Shown here: in pieces, positions 44,287-54,990 of the stretch | Layout: the number at the start of each line of letters is the position of its first letter | Position numbering within the stretch: the first letter of the stretch is position 1 | Assembly (NCBI GenBank): GCA_002102555.1 | Contig: MCFL01000068.1 | Location: forward strand, 62,001-126,000 | DNA length: 64,000 nucleotides | From: Catenaria anguillulae PL171 | Taxonomy: Eukaryota > Blastocladiomycota > Blastocladiomycetes > Blastocladiales > Catenariaceae | Reading direction: 5' to 3' | Program-made: the position numbers and the translations under genes | The notes under the pieces: model-generated | The model's database searches: none | What the model was told of the DNA's origin: nothing | Seen by the model: the letters and a program-made list of their open reading frames with translations, nothing else

Positions 44287-45783
44287 ATGGTCCGCACACA
44301 ATCTTCGCCAGCACCCAAATCCAACCCAAACCCTCGCCAAAATGGCTCGCGAGCCACCACAACGACCGCCAACGGAACCAGCGGACCCGTCGCTGCCGCT
44401 GTCCGCACCATTGTCCACCAGCAACACTCAAACGACCTCGTATCGCTCAAATCCACAGTACCCACACAACCGCCACAACACAGTACCAACTCGGTAGACA
44501 CACCAACAAAGCGATCCTCCTCCAAGTCACGCACGAATGGCGTTTCTCAGCCACCTCCTGCACATACCGCCCAAGCACAGGTGGCACCGACCTTTTCACG
44601 AACTACCACCTCGCGCCCAAGCGTGGAATCTGCCGACACTGCATTCGAATCTGGTGCTTGGCTCTTTGACGCGTCCCGTATGCCAGCATGGCTCGCGCAG
44701 CAATTGCAGCCGACGGCGGTGCGGTCTTCCAGCAGTACGCCGGTCAAGTCAACGGCCAGCAAGACCAAGCAGCAAGCCAGGGTATCATCCGCAAGGACGG
44801 CAACGTGCCAAGAGGAGGGCCAGGTGATTCGCCTTGGATCAAGGCCAGTTCGTGAGCAGCCAGTGGACATTGGGTTTGATTCCGGGGCTTGGTTATTTGA
44901 CGAGTCGCAGCGGCCAGCGTGGTTGACAAGTGAGCTGGTGCGAGCGCCGTCATCGAGCGGGCGGAATAGTCGCAGTCAACAAAAGCGTGCCACTGCCGCC
45001 CCCGCCGCCGTTCACAACAACGACGTTGATCAGGCATCATCACCGCCGTCACCAAAGCAACGGTCGTCACAATCCGCCAACCCACTTGCAATGTCTTGGG
45101 CACAAGTTGCTGCATCACCACCCACGTCGCCCAACCGCACGTTTACTGCCCGCCCACCATCCAAACATCGCGACCCACCCTCGTCCTCAAAACGCTCTCG
45201 CTCGCTCCCGCACCGCCGCATCCAGGGCAGCTCACACCACCAATCGCGCCCATCCCCCACCACAACCACTGCCGCCTCAACGACTCAAGCGCTCGATCTT
45301 CCACCCGCCACGCACGACGACCACAATGCCCCTGACGCAGCATACTCGCTGTACTCGTCCGACCCAACCTACCCGCTGTCGCTCTCTGCCGCACACGCGC
45401 GCATGCACGTGCTGCATTATGCGCACCGTGCCGCGAACGACTGTGGGCCCGTCCCATTGACGTCCCAAGCCGCCGAGCGTGTGCGCGAAGCCTTGCACGT
45501 CAAGGCATCGCGAGCGCTTGTGACGTTCTCTGTGCTGTGCCTTGTCTTGTCCGTGTCGCTTGCCGGGCTCGTGGCACGCACGGGAAGGCCACTGGTGCCT
45601 GACAATGTGGGCCGCAGGTGGGCTGCTGTGTCACAGGATCCTTTTGGCGGTGTGAGTGGCACGCTCGTGGTGGGTGCTCGTGGGGCAAGAGAGAGGTTGA
45701 GGCACGAGCAGCAATCGGCGAGGAACGCGTGGGTCGTGGAGGCAGATGAAGATGGCGTCCAGGGTAAGATTATTTATGCGTGA
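44287..45783 (+). CDS. tail-region membrane protein with two SGAWLFD repeats
   Basis: Single exon, 498 aa. The N-terminal ~410 residues are Ser/Thr/Pro/Gln-rich and basic. Within them a ~20-residue motif occurs twice: FESGAWLFDASRMPAWLAQQL (~119-139) and FDSGAWLFDESQRPAWLTSEL (~197-217), 14 of 21 positions identical. One hydrophobic helix lies near the end (ALVTFSVLCLVLSVSLAGLVA, ~420-440), followed by ~55 residues. With no signal peptide, a type II or tail-proximal orientation is likely, which would put the repeats in the cytosol. Repeats in a disordered chain suggest short binding sites for a partner. Family unknown. Confidence 0.6.
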   Translation: MVRTQSSPAPKSNPNPRQNGSRATTTTANGTSGPVAAAVRTIVHQQHSNDLVSLKSTVPTQPPQHSTNSVDTPTKRSSSKSRTNGVSQPPPAHTAQAQVAPTFSRTTTSRPSVESADTAFESGAWLFDASRMPAWLAQQLQPTAVRSSSSTPVKSTASKTKQQARVSSARTATCQEEGQVIRLGSRPVREQPVDIGFDSGAWLFDESQRPAWLTSELVRAPSSSGRNSRSQQKRATAAPAAVHNNDVDQASSPPSPKQRSSQSANPLAMSWAQVAASPPTSPNRTFTARPPSKHRDPPSSSKRSRSLPHRRIQGSSHHQSRPSPTTTTAASTTQALDLPPATHDDHNAPDAAYSLYSSDPTYPLSLSAAHARMHVLHYAHRAANDCGPVPLTSQAAERVREALHVKASRALVTFSVLCLVLSVSLAGLVARTGRPLVPDNVGRRWAAVSQDPFGGVSGTLVVGARGARERLRHEQQSARNAWVVEADEDGVQGKIIYA

Positions 45784-46719
45784 CTTCAGTGATGGCATGG
45801 GGTAAGGCTGCAAGCAATTGTCGGTTGCCGTTTACAGTTTGCGGTTTCTGTTTCCGTATTTGATTTGCTTTGCTTGCTTGACCCATGCACATCTTGCGCA
45901 CCATGTTTCCTCCTCAATGACCAATGATGTGGTCTGGCGCCCCAAGCTCTCATGCCATTCTATCTTCTTTGTGACTATATTCCTCGGCTTGCGCATATGT
46001 CTCAACCTCATCATATTACTCAAGCGCCAGGCCCACGCTCCCTCAATCGACCGTCATCGTCGTCGCGGCCAGCCGCCCGTCTACGGCTCGTTAATCTTCA
46101 TCCTTTCATTTGCACATACCCTTACTCCTTGCTTGTTCAGTGCCCTGTTGTTTACTTCATCCATCTCATTCATTTCTTCTGTTCTTTTGTTCCTGTAACG
46201 GGACCCCCCTGTTTGTTTTCCAAAAGATACACAATGGCCGGAATGATGGCCATGGTTCTTTGGTCCGGCTCGGTTGGGCCAAGTCCGACACGTTCATCAG
46301 TCATGATCGTGGTTTTTTTATCGTTCTTTGGCCAGCAAAGCATTTCCAAGAGTGTGGCAAGGAAGCAAATGGACCAGGCGACAACAAGAAGGCAGGGAGC
46401 CATGGAATGGGTACTGGACACGTGGTCGAATACGAAAGAAAAAGAGAAATGGATGCAGAAAAGAAAACTTTCAAAGCGGTGGACATGAATGGGGGAAGCA
46501 GGGTAACGATCAACAAAAAGATATGGAAAGTCGGGACCAACAAATGCTGAGGTAGGTTCGGGGTGTATATAGGAAGGGGATGATCATGGACGTCTTGTTT
46601 GTGCTGTGTGTTTCGACAACGACTAGGCAGCTCATTGCAGGTCACGATCTCGATTACTGTTTCTCGAAATGGTACGCTGTTGACACAAGCATGTGGTAGA
46701 CAACACTCCACGTTCCACC
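45784..46719. other. intergenic, no gene seen
   Basis: About 940 bases between convergent genes, T-rich on the plus strand. Several ORFs of 60-180 codons overlap on both strands without conserved motifs. Confidence 0.4.
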
Positions 46720-48344
46720 TCAGGTCAGGCAGCAGCCCACCGAATAAGAACATACCGCAATTGCCCCCGCCACTTGATACCCGACCCCTCCGCCCTTGCC
46801 GCTGGGCACAAACTGCATGCTCGGGCTGGCGGCGCGCGACGTGTTTGGCGAGGGTGTCGGCGTCCGAAACGCCAACCGCTTGTTGCTGGTGGCCCAGTCA
46901 ATGCCCAATCCTCGGTGCCCGGGGCCGGCACAGGCAACCCACTCTTTTCTGCTGCGCTCACAAGGTCGGCGTGGCTGCTGCCACCCGTGCTACTGACGCT
47001 CTCGAGCGGCACGTCCATGGTCCACGGATTGTACTCGAGGTGCTCGCCGCTCGGATAATGCGCCCAGGCTGGTAGCGCCTTTTTGCGTTCCAAGGCCATT
47101 TTGCGGTCGCGGTCCGAAACGAGCCACTCGAACGTGGTGAGTCCGCCGCTAAAATACAAGCGCACGTGAAAGCCGAGGAGGTAGGTGACGAGTGCGGCAG
47201 CGACGAGGTAGAAGGCACCCAGGACGCCCAGGAGGATGCTGGTGTTTTGGACGCCAAATTGTGCCGCGTCGATCCCGATTTGTGGAAACGAAGGGTTGAG
47301 CTGGCCGAGCAAAGGGTAGAGCGAGTAGAGGGTCGTCAGGTGGAACGCGAGCCAAGCGCCGAGGTACAAGTTGAGTGCGCCGAGAGAAACGAGGAGGAAA
47401 AACGGCCGGTAGTTATGGCGACCGATGCAGCTACACACACGCGGCCAAAACATGTCAGTCAAAAGAACAAAGCTGGCGATGCAGCGAGGGCAAGGGAGCT
47501 GAGAACCAACCAATTCAAAAACTGGCAGTGGTGATCAAACACCTCGACACACACGTTGCACCGTCGGCAATGCCGCGTGCGCGCGCCCACTACCACCTGG
47601 CATACGCGGCAAAAGTGGTCATCCACCATCAAGTGCCCTTGCACTGTTTCCAACTTGAGCTTGTTTTCCGGAGGTGCAGCGCTGCTGCGGGATCTTCAAC
47701 GTCAATGTGCCCCACCAGTAATGTGAGCAATGTGATGACCGCAATCGAGGGCGCCATCACGTAAAGGACAAGCGGGCGCATGATTGGCGTGGTTGTCGAA
47801 AAGTAGCCCTGTGGAAGGCGCGGAGCAGAAGAGGACGCAGACATGAGATTGGCGTCGATGCCAGACGATGGGGATCGGGGTTAAGTGCGCTCAACGCAGC
47901 ATCGGTTGGCGATGATGACGTTGATGGAGGGCTGATACCCACTTCAGCAGCAAGCATCATCAGGTGTGATGAGCTGGGAACGGCCACCGGCGATGGATTC
48001 GGCCCACCTCCTGCCCCACCAACAGGGTCTGGGATTACGCCATTGGCTGCGCCACTATTCCCAGACCCAAGCGCAATACCTGCTCCAGGGGCAGCGGGAT
48101 ATTGATTCATCCAGGCATCTGGAGGAAGCGCGGGCAATACAACAAGCAGCAGGCCCAACGTTGCGAGCACCAGACATGTCAGGTAAATGATAAAGTATGG
48201 GTCGATGGGATAAAAAAAGTTGGACCGCCTCCGAGGAATCGAAGTTGGCGGACGCAAAGCGGCTGCGATTCTTGAAAGAAAAGATGGACGATACGAGTTG
48301 AGAGGCGACCCCGACGACGAGATGCGCGTGTGTGGTGGCAGCAT
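46720..48344 (-). CDS. DHHC-type protein S-palmitoyltransferase
   Basis: Membrane enzyme that attaches palmitate to cysteines of target proteins. Exon 1 minus 48344-47943 (TM1 near FIIYLTCLVLATLGLLLVV), intron 47809-47942, exon 2 from 47808 (TM2 near LVLYVMAPSIAVITLL), intron 47431-47510, last exon from 47430. The zinc and active-site block reads CRVCQVVVGARTRHCRRCNVC then FDHHCQFLN / CCIGRHNY; the catalytic Cys is in DHHC. TM3 and TM4 follow. Two frame changes, at the T4 of 47664-47667 and near 46915-46924, are each healed by one base and interrupt otherwise conserved protein (LHLRK/NKLKLETVQGH; PAPG/..LGIDWATSN), so they look like sequence errors. The corrected frame would stop at 46720-46722. 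Exon 1/2 boundary is less certain. Confidence 0.8.
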
Positions 48345-50590
48345 GATGGCGCGGCTTGAGTGACAAAAATGGCGAGAAGAGTGCTTGTCGGACAAGATTG
48401 CGTTGGGATATCTAATTGTGCCGATGCCGTTGCGGCTTCATCTCAAATGACGCCGAACGAAAACAACAACCAGGATGCTGATGGAACGGCGGCTGCGGAA
48501 GGGGACAAGCACTTGAAGGAAGATGGTCCCACGGCCCGCGGCGCCGCAAGACTAGCCGATTGCGGTCGTCGATTGGGTCCTGCGCGGGAACAAGCAAGAC
48601 CTCTGCTCAACAAAACTCGTGACGAATGATGGTGACAGAGGCAGTCGCGCCTGGACCGAACGCTGATGTCAAAGTAAGCTAACGGCAGGATGGATTTCGA
48701 AGGTTGCTCCGAGTGGATTGCACTCAGTGCTCTTGCAAGCGATGTACATTCTGCATTCGTTTGTCATTTTTTTCATGTCTTCTCTGGCTCTGTGGCGTGA
48801 GACAACCTGCACGTGAGGAGGCCATGTGCAGTGTGTGTTGAGTGTTCGCATTTGGTCTGTCAACTTGGTCGTGCTGAGATGTTCGCATTAACCGATACCG
48901 TCCTTCCCAACAACGGGCTCGCTACATTCTTCGGCCACATGCTTACATCGGACAGTAAATGTACTGCTTCGACTATCACTGGTGGATTGGGCCAGGATGA
49001 CTTGCTGTGCTCCCTCCTGCAAAGGGCGTGTGTGCTGTGCACGCATTCTTCTCCCAATCACAATCACGGCTGGCTGGCCCGGGGTTCTGCTGCCGTTGAA
49101 GGGTTATGTCCTGATGAATGACACTCCGCTTGTCTCAATCCGCCGTCACTGTGATGTTATTTACTTCCGGCATTTTCTCTGTTCTCATGCACGACGTTCC
49201 CCATGCAGGCCTAGGGTCTCGTCACACCTTGGCTTGCCGACATGTATTTCTGGATAGCCTTTCACCTCGAGGAAAGCCGAAAGCCAACAACGTCATCACA
49301 GCGACAACATGTCCACCTGGAGGACAGTTTTGCGACACGAGAAACAAGTACAAGCATCGGTATCTTTAGGCGACAAATGTTCCGAATGCAACATGACGAG
49401 TTATGAATGGCCAGGATACTCTCGAAGCAAACTTCAATCCTGCTGACTTGACATCAGCGCAGCCAACTCGGACTTTCGAGTGGACACAAGGCTGTCTAGG
49501 CTGCACTTAGGCCCCTGAGTCACCAAGGGCATCATCAATGCCTGGGCACAGCTTTCAAGACATCAGCATCTCCAATTTACAAACTTGAGAGAGACGTTTT
49601 TGAAGGTGCCGGCTGCAGCAGGCTCTTATCAAAATTCACAGCGTGAATGATGGCCGATCATCGATTCGTGGACTGGACATCTTGCTGGCTATACCAGAGG
49701 GCATTTCCTTTCGTAGGTATCTACTAGTCGTGGATGAAGCTGCATACGTGCGGCGAATAGTGTTCCATCTTGGCGCCAGCGCCGCACAGCACAGGTTAAT
49801 CCCAGGACCGCTGGATGTCTCGTGGGACGCCCGGTCCACCGCCGTGTTGTTGCCAGACAAGGGGCCGCCCCGATCCAACCTATGGTCATACCGGACCTAT
49901 GAGCGTCGCGTCGTCACGTTGCTGGAAAAGCAAAGCCGAGAACCGTCACTTTTTGGTTGATCTCGAAACTCGTGCTTCTGACGCAACACCGCAAACCCTG
50001 ATCCGGGTGGTTTTTACGCGCTCAGTTCTGTCCATATACTAACTTGGCAGTAAGTGCGGCACCCGAACGGATCCCATCCAAGATCTCATGTCATGAATCT
50101 TCAGTCGGGTCTGGATATATCGCTTGAGTTTGGACCCCCTCAACAGAGTCAAAGCATCGTTTTTTTTTTCTCTTTAGTGCGGTCGCCAGGGCTTGGCGCC
50201 AATCTCCTCATTATGCATCGCATCAAAGCTTCCCATGTAAACCATCCCACGTTTGGGGGACGCTAACGATAGCGCTTACGTGGGCAGACGCACGTCATTC
50301 GCACGTCAGGGGTACGTTCTTCTGCTTGTTTCCCGACAAACGTCGGCAGCCCAAGCTGGTGTTGCCTTCTGCCGCCAGAACAGCAATTCGCATCGGTCGT
50401 TCCGTTCCCATCTTCGTCTGTACAGGATATATTCTCGTCACCTCCCCCCACCTGCTCGCTCCCTGCCACTGCCAGTCCTCATCCTCATCATGCAACCAGG
50501 AACGCCCCGCCGTTCACTCTGTTCTCCCAATACTCACATTACATTCACCTCCTCCATCATCATTCATCATCATCATCCATCATCACCATC
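48345..50590. other. long gene-poor interval
   Basis: About 2.2 kb upstream of two divergent genes. Contains scattered ORFs of 60-105 codons (e.g. plus 49643-49960) with no recognised motif and no codon bias. It must contain both promoters. Near 50540-50590 there is a CAT/ATC-rich stretch just before the start of the next gene. Confidence 0.4.
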
Positions 50591-52906
50591 ATGTCGCTCA
50601 ACGTCACATTGTACCGTTGCGCTGCCAACAATCCGTGCCCGGACAACCTATGCTGCGACAAGGCAGGATTGTACGTATCCATGGCCCGTGTTTCAGATCA
50701 TCTTTTTATGCAACTGCTCTGCACATTCCCGCGCCGCCATGATTCCTACTGCCGTCTCCATCTTTCGCCGCGATCAGTGCCATTTCACAGTGCCTCAGAG
50801 ACTGATCACCATCACCCCTCGTTCCTTTCCATTTCCCACAGCTGCTCCAACGCTGCCGACGCATGCGACCGCTCCAACGGGTGCCAAAGCAACTGCAAAG
50901 ACATCCCGGACGCGCGCTCGTGCAAGACGTTCCGCCATGCCATGTACCCAGACCAATTCAAGACCAAGACGCGCCCGCTTTTCGCTCCTACACGCTCCGT
51001 CATCAGCCGCTTCAATGCCACCGACAAGTGCAACGATGTTCCTCAAGCAGATTACGCACTACAGCCATGCGACTTGGTCGAGGCCATGGGCGGACCCGAG
51101 CGGTGTAAATACTGTGCGTCCCCATTTTTTTTTCCCCATTTCTTCATGATGCCACTCGTCGGCCCAGTGTTGACAATGGATCCAATTTGGGTTACCTACA
51201 TCACAGGTCTGTACTACTACCCTCACATTCGCGAAGCCCTCGAATCTTACGACATGACTGCTCTGGTTCAACCGTCATGCAACTCGACCGACCGCCAAGG
51301 CTCGCCGCGTACCGCTGCCTTTCTCGCGCAAATCCGGCACGAAACCAACGGACTGACGCAACTGTACCAATCGCTCGACAATGGTGCCGGAGCCATTCAC
51401 ATGATCCCCGCACACTTCCAAGCCGTCGCGCAGGGCATCCCGCGGCTGCAAAAGGCCATTGACCAATTGCTTCCCGGGCTGCACTGGCAAAACCTCAAGG
51501 ACGACGCGGGCATGCAGCGCATCATTGGCTTGGTCATGAGCAACCCGGACACGGCATTCTTGACTGCCGGGTGGTGGCTCGTGGACGGTGCTGCCAAAAG
51601 GTTGAATCCCGACTGTGCCGATTTGCGTTTGGCTGCAGACATGGGCCGTGGAAACGCGACGACGGATGTCGACGCGACGGGATTCATGAAGGTGTCGAGG
51701 TGCATTTATGGGTCAGTCTTGGCGGATCCCGGCATCAAGCAGCGCCTCGAGTACTTTGACGAGGCATGGAAGGTGGCGTCCCAGTTCAAGGCAGTGCCAT
51801 TGAATGCGACAGCGGCACAAAACACGCCGGCCGACTCTGGGTCGATGAATCCGCAGTCCCAGGCGGGCGAGTCGCTCGGCGGGACATTGTCGGGTCCGCT
51901 CATGTTTTTGGCATCGTTCTTTGGGTTTACCGTGGGCATGATTGTGCTGTGGACCACCTACAACACTGTGCGCCGCGTTGTGTACTCGGCGGCGATTCGC
52001 AAGGGGTATTTGGTGGATGTCGATGGCGAGTTTGAGGATTTGAGGGCAGATGTGGAGAGCGGAAAGCCATTGACGCGCGGCAATAATGCCGACGGCCACG
52101 GCGGATCTGGGTCAATCGAGTCGGATGGGCAAGATCCCGAGCGGTTGTACATTTTCGAGGAGGTGGAGACGGACCATGATGGCCGAGTGACAAGAACCGC
52201 GTCTTACCGCATCAGCACCATGTCGCAACTCGAGGCGGATATTGTCGACTCGGACGGCACTACGGTGTGCCTCGATTCAAGCTCAGGGATCCGCGTCAAG
52301 ATGGACGGCGACAGCAACGGCCACCATCCGACCCCTCCGGGCACGCCAGTCACATTTTCTGCGCCGACACTCGCCATGCCATCCCCCGTTTGGACACCTC
52401 GCAGCTCGTCGGCTCGCATGAGCATGGCCCTCGCTGCAGACCAATCGCACGTATCGTATGTGTCATTGCTCGATCCAGCCACCATGCAGCCCGTGCTTGT
52501 CCCCGTCTACTACTCGCACGGAGCGACCCCTCCGGACCCGCGCTCGCCCCGCCCCATGTCCATGTTGTCCATGTCACCTGCCTTGTCATTCCAGCCGCTG
52601 CTTTCCGCGTCACCCGGACTGTCGCGTAGCAACTCGACGCCAACTTCGGCGGTTCCCACGTCCAGGGGATCGCCCACAACCACGCCCATGCCGCTGCCTG
52701 GTCCACCACCGTCTGTGGTGAGTGCCTGGTCTCAAGGCTCGCACATGTATCATTCGCCAGAGCAAGTGCGCGGGGATTTGGAGCCGATTCATGAGCGAGG
52801 CGAGACCGAAGTGTCGTCGGTATCGACACGGGCGTCTGTGGCGGGACAGATGTCGCCAGCGAGCTTGGCGGCACCTGTGTGTGGGCGAGGTGAGGCTGAC
52901 TTGTAA
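50591..52906 (+). CDS. chitin-binding (CBM18-like), lysozyme-fold membrane protein
   Basis: Exons 50591-50670, 50842-51113 and 51207-52906 give 683 aa. Residues ~9-40 form a hevein-like chitin-binding module: C..NNPCPDNLCCDKAG joined by splicing to FCSN...C...GCQSNC. It is followed by a ~230-residue domain with RTAAFLAQIRHETNGLTQLY and NGAGAIHMIPAHF, the helix around the catalytic Glu (HET-G) of GH19/lysozyme-type chitinases; AGWWLVDG is also typical. A single transmembrane helix lies at ~LMFLASFFGFTVGMIVLW, then a ~290-residue Ser/Pro-rich cytosolic tail. Likely acts on, or senses, cell-wall chitin. There is no clear signal peptide at the chosen start, so an upstream exon may be missing. Confidence 0.7.
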   Translation: MSLNVTLYRCAANNPCPDNLCCDKAGLYVSMARVSDHLFMQLLCTFPRRHDSYCRLHLSPRSVPFHSASETDHHHPSFLSISHSCSNAADACDRSNGCQSNCKDIPDARSCKTFRHAMYPDQFKTKTRPLFAPTRSVISRFNATDKCNDVPQADYALQPCDLVEAMGGPERCKYCASPFFFPHFFMMPLVGPVLTMDPIWVTYITGLYYYPHIREALESYDMTALVQPSCNSTDRQGSPRTAAFLAQIRHETNGLTQLYQSLDNGAGAIHMIPAHFQAVAQGIPRLQKAIDQLLPGLHWQNLKDDAGMQRIIGLVMSNPDTAFLTAGWWLVDGAAKRLNPDCADLRLAADMGRGNATTDVDATGFMKVSRCIYGSVLADPGIKQRLEYFDEAWKVASQFKAVPLNATAAQNTPADSGSMNPQSQAGESLGGTLSGPLMFLASFFGFTVGMIVLWTTYNTVRRVVYSAAIRKGYLVDVDGEFEDLRADVESGKPLTRGNNADGHGGSGSIESDGQDPERLYIFEEVETDHDGRVTRTASYRISTMSQLEADIVDSDGTTVCLDSSSGIRVKMDGDSNGHHPTPPGTPVTFSAPTLAMPSPVWTPRSSSARMSMALAADQSHVSYVSLLDPATMQPVLVPVYYSHGATPPDPRSPRPMSMLSMSPALSFQPLLSASPGLSRSNSTPTSAVPTSRGSPTTTPMPLPGPPPSVVSAWSQGSHMYHSPEQVRGDLEPIHERGETEVSSVSTRASVAGQMSPASLAAPVCGRGEADL

Positions 52907-53436
52907 GAAGCGGGAAACATGTTGCAAATTGCGGCCAAAGACCTTCCAGTATACAGCGCATTCCATACGATCCGCTATTAACATCCAATGATCATTGCAA
53001 GCTTTGCGCTTCCTAAACTGATAATCTCTAATATGTACCTGTCTTCTACGTAATACATTGCAAATCTGGCTGTCTGTTGCGTTTTTGCCTTCGTCCGAGC
53101 TGCGTCGAGTGACGCTTTGTCGGGTCGCATGAATTCGAACACGTCGACAGCCTTCTATGGCTGTTCTAGTCCATTGTTCCATGTGGCGCAGTCGGCGGAG
53201 GGAGGAGCTTTCACGTTTTTTTTGCACTCTTCGCTGAGTGGGTGTGAGTGCCGACACAATGATGATTGATGACGACGGCAACCACCATGAACATGAGCAC
53301 TCAATAAAATGCCTCACCTCCCTCCATATCCCTCCGCCCCGTGCCTTGGCCCTCGTCCAGAAGCCACCGTTCCTCGCTCTACGCCACCACTGTCCCCGGT
53401 CCAGTTTCTTGCCACGCAAACGAGCAACCGCCCACG
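52907..53436. other. intergenic, no gene seen
   Basis: About 530 bases between co-oriented genes. The permease frame is open upstream to 53341 but the first good ATG is 53437. Confidence 0.4.
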
Positions 53437-54990
53437 ATGACGGCCAGTGAACCAACTGCCGACCCAAGCTCCACCTCGACGCTCTTGCCAGTCACGTCAG
53501 ACATTGAGGCCGCCCGTGCCACGCCATGCGCTGCTGTCGATGATCCTACCAAGCCGCCAACCACCCCCGTCAAGAACGGAGGCGGCGGCCAACTCCGTCG
53601 CGAGCTGGGGGTCCCTGGTGCTGTCGGCCTGGGCCTTGCGTCCATTGTGGGCACCGGTGTATTTGTCTCGATCGGCCTCGGTGCACAGATTGCGGGTCCC
53701 GCGGGAGTCATTGTGGCCATTGTCATTGCGTGCTTCACTGCGACCTGCAATGCCCTCAACTCGGCGCAGTTGGCCGCCGCGTATCCCGTGTCGGGCGGCA
53801 CATACGAATACGCATATAGGCTGCTCCACCCACTGGCGGGATTCCTTGCCGGGTGGACCTTTCTCTGCGCCAAAACCGCATCGGGAGCCTCAGCCGCCAT
53901 CGGCTTTGCTTCCTACCTCCTCACGCTCACTCGCGGCGATCTCTTTACGGCCGCTCCCGACCGGTCTGCCGCCCTCAAGTCGCCCGCCTCGTACCCTGTC
54001 CTGCTGGCTGTCGGCCTGGGCCTGATTGCTCTGCTCACCCTGGTTGTGGTTGCCGGCATCAAGCTGTCCAACCGTGCCAATTGGTCCATTCTCCTCATCA
54101 CGCTCTCGTCGCTCCTCTTCTTCACCATCGGCGGGTTCCTTCACGCCAACCCATCGGCCGACTTGTGGCTCTCGCCAACGTACCCGGATCGGTCGCCTGT
54201 CATTAACACGCTCGAAGCCTCGGCACTCATGTTTGTTGCCTTCACGGGCTACGGGCGCGTGGCCACGCTCGGCGACGAAGTGCGCGACCCGCAAGTCACC
54301 ATCCCGCGCGCCATCATTGCCACGCTGATTGTGTCTGGCGTCATGTACATTCTGGTGGGTGCCGCGGCCGTGTTTGCCGCTACCAACATTGCCGATCTGG
54401 CACCAACCGCAGGCATTGCCCCACTTGCCGTGGTTGCCATGCGCGCATTTGACTCGATCCCGCCCGCTGTATCGGGCACCGTGCTTGCCGTGGGCGCCAT
54501 GGCCGCCATGGCCGGCGTGTTGCTCAACCTGGTTTTGGGCTTGTCGCGCATGGTGTTTGCACTTGCGCGCCGGGGTGACGCACCTAGCGTGTTTGCGCGC
54601 GTCAACAAGAACGGAAGTCCCATGGCGGCCGTGGTGCTCATGGGCTTGCTCCTCATTTTGACGGTAGTGGTGACCAAGGGCGAAGTGAAAGTTGCTTGGA
54701 CGTTTTCTGCAGTCACCGTGTTGATCTATTACGCCATTTGCAACTTGGCCGCGTTGCAATTGTCGGATGAGCAGCGCAGGTTTAGCAAGGCGTGGGGGTA
54801 TGCCGGGACGCTTGTGTGTTTGGGATTGGCCGTGTTTGTCGGGCCCATGACTTGGGCGTATGCGGGAGTGGTGATTGGTGCTGGGTTGGTGTGGCATGTC
54901 GTCATGCAAAAGTTGTATGCCGGTTCCGCAGAATTGGGGGCGTCGTACAAGACCGGATTTTTGGCACCTGTCCAATCAGCGCAGTCTTAG
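53437..54990 (+). CDS. APC-superfamily amino-acid permease
   Basis: 517 aa, no intron. About 50 polar residues precede twelve hydrophobic helices. The first helix carries the APC signature GLGLASIVGTGVFVSIGLGAQ, and PVSGGTYEYAYRLLHP is the conserved helix 2/3 segment; EASALMFVAFTGYGRVATLGDEV is the typical helix 6-loop (AFxGYxxxxxLAEE-like). Start ATG is in the context CCACG-ATG-A. Closest in style to the bacterial/animal cationic or neutral amino-acid transporter branch rather than the yeast AAP family; substrate not predictable. Expected at the plasma membrane or vacuole. Confidence 0.88.
   Translation: MTASEPTADPSSTSTLLPVTSDIEAARATPCAAVDDPTKPPTTPVKNGGGGQLRRELGVPGAVGLGLASIVGTGVFVSIGLGAQIAGPAGVIVAIVIACFTATCNALNSAQLAAAYPVSGGTYEYAYRLLHPLAGFLAGWTFLCAKTASGASAAIGFASYLLTLTRGDLFTAAPDRSAALKSPASYPVLLAVGLGLIALLTLVVVAGIKLSNRANWSILLITLSSLLFFTIGGFLHANPSADLWLSPTYPDRSPVINTLEASALMFVAFTGYGRVATLGDEVRDPQVTIPRAIIATLIVSGVMYILVGAAAVFAATNIADLAPTAGIAPLAVVAMRAFDSIPPAVSGTVLAVGAMAAMAGVLLNLVLGLSRMVFALARRGDAPSVFARVNKNGSPMAAVVLMGLLLILTVVVTKGEVKVAWTFSAVTVLIYYAICNLAALQLSDEQRRFSKAWGYAGTLVCLGLAVFVGPMTWAYAGVVIGAGLVWHVVMQKLYAGSAELGASYKTGFLAPVQSAQS

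Noticed and set aside
53890-54975. 361-codon minus-strand ORF opposite the permease
   Set aside because: His/Gly/Arg-rich antisense product with no motif.
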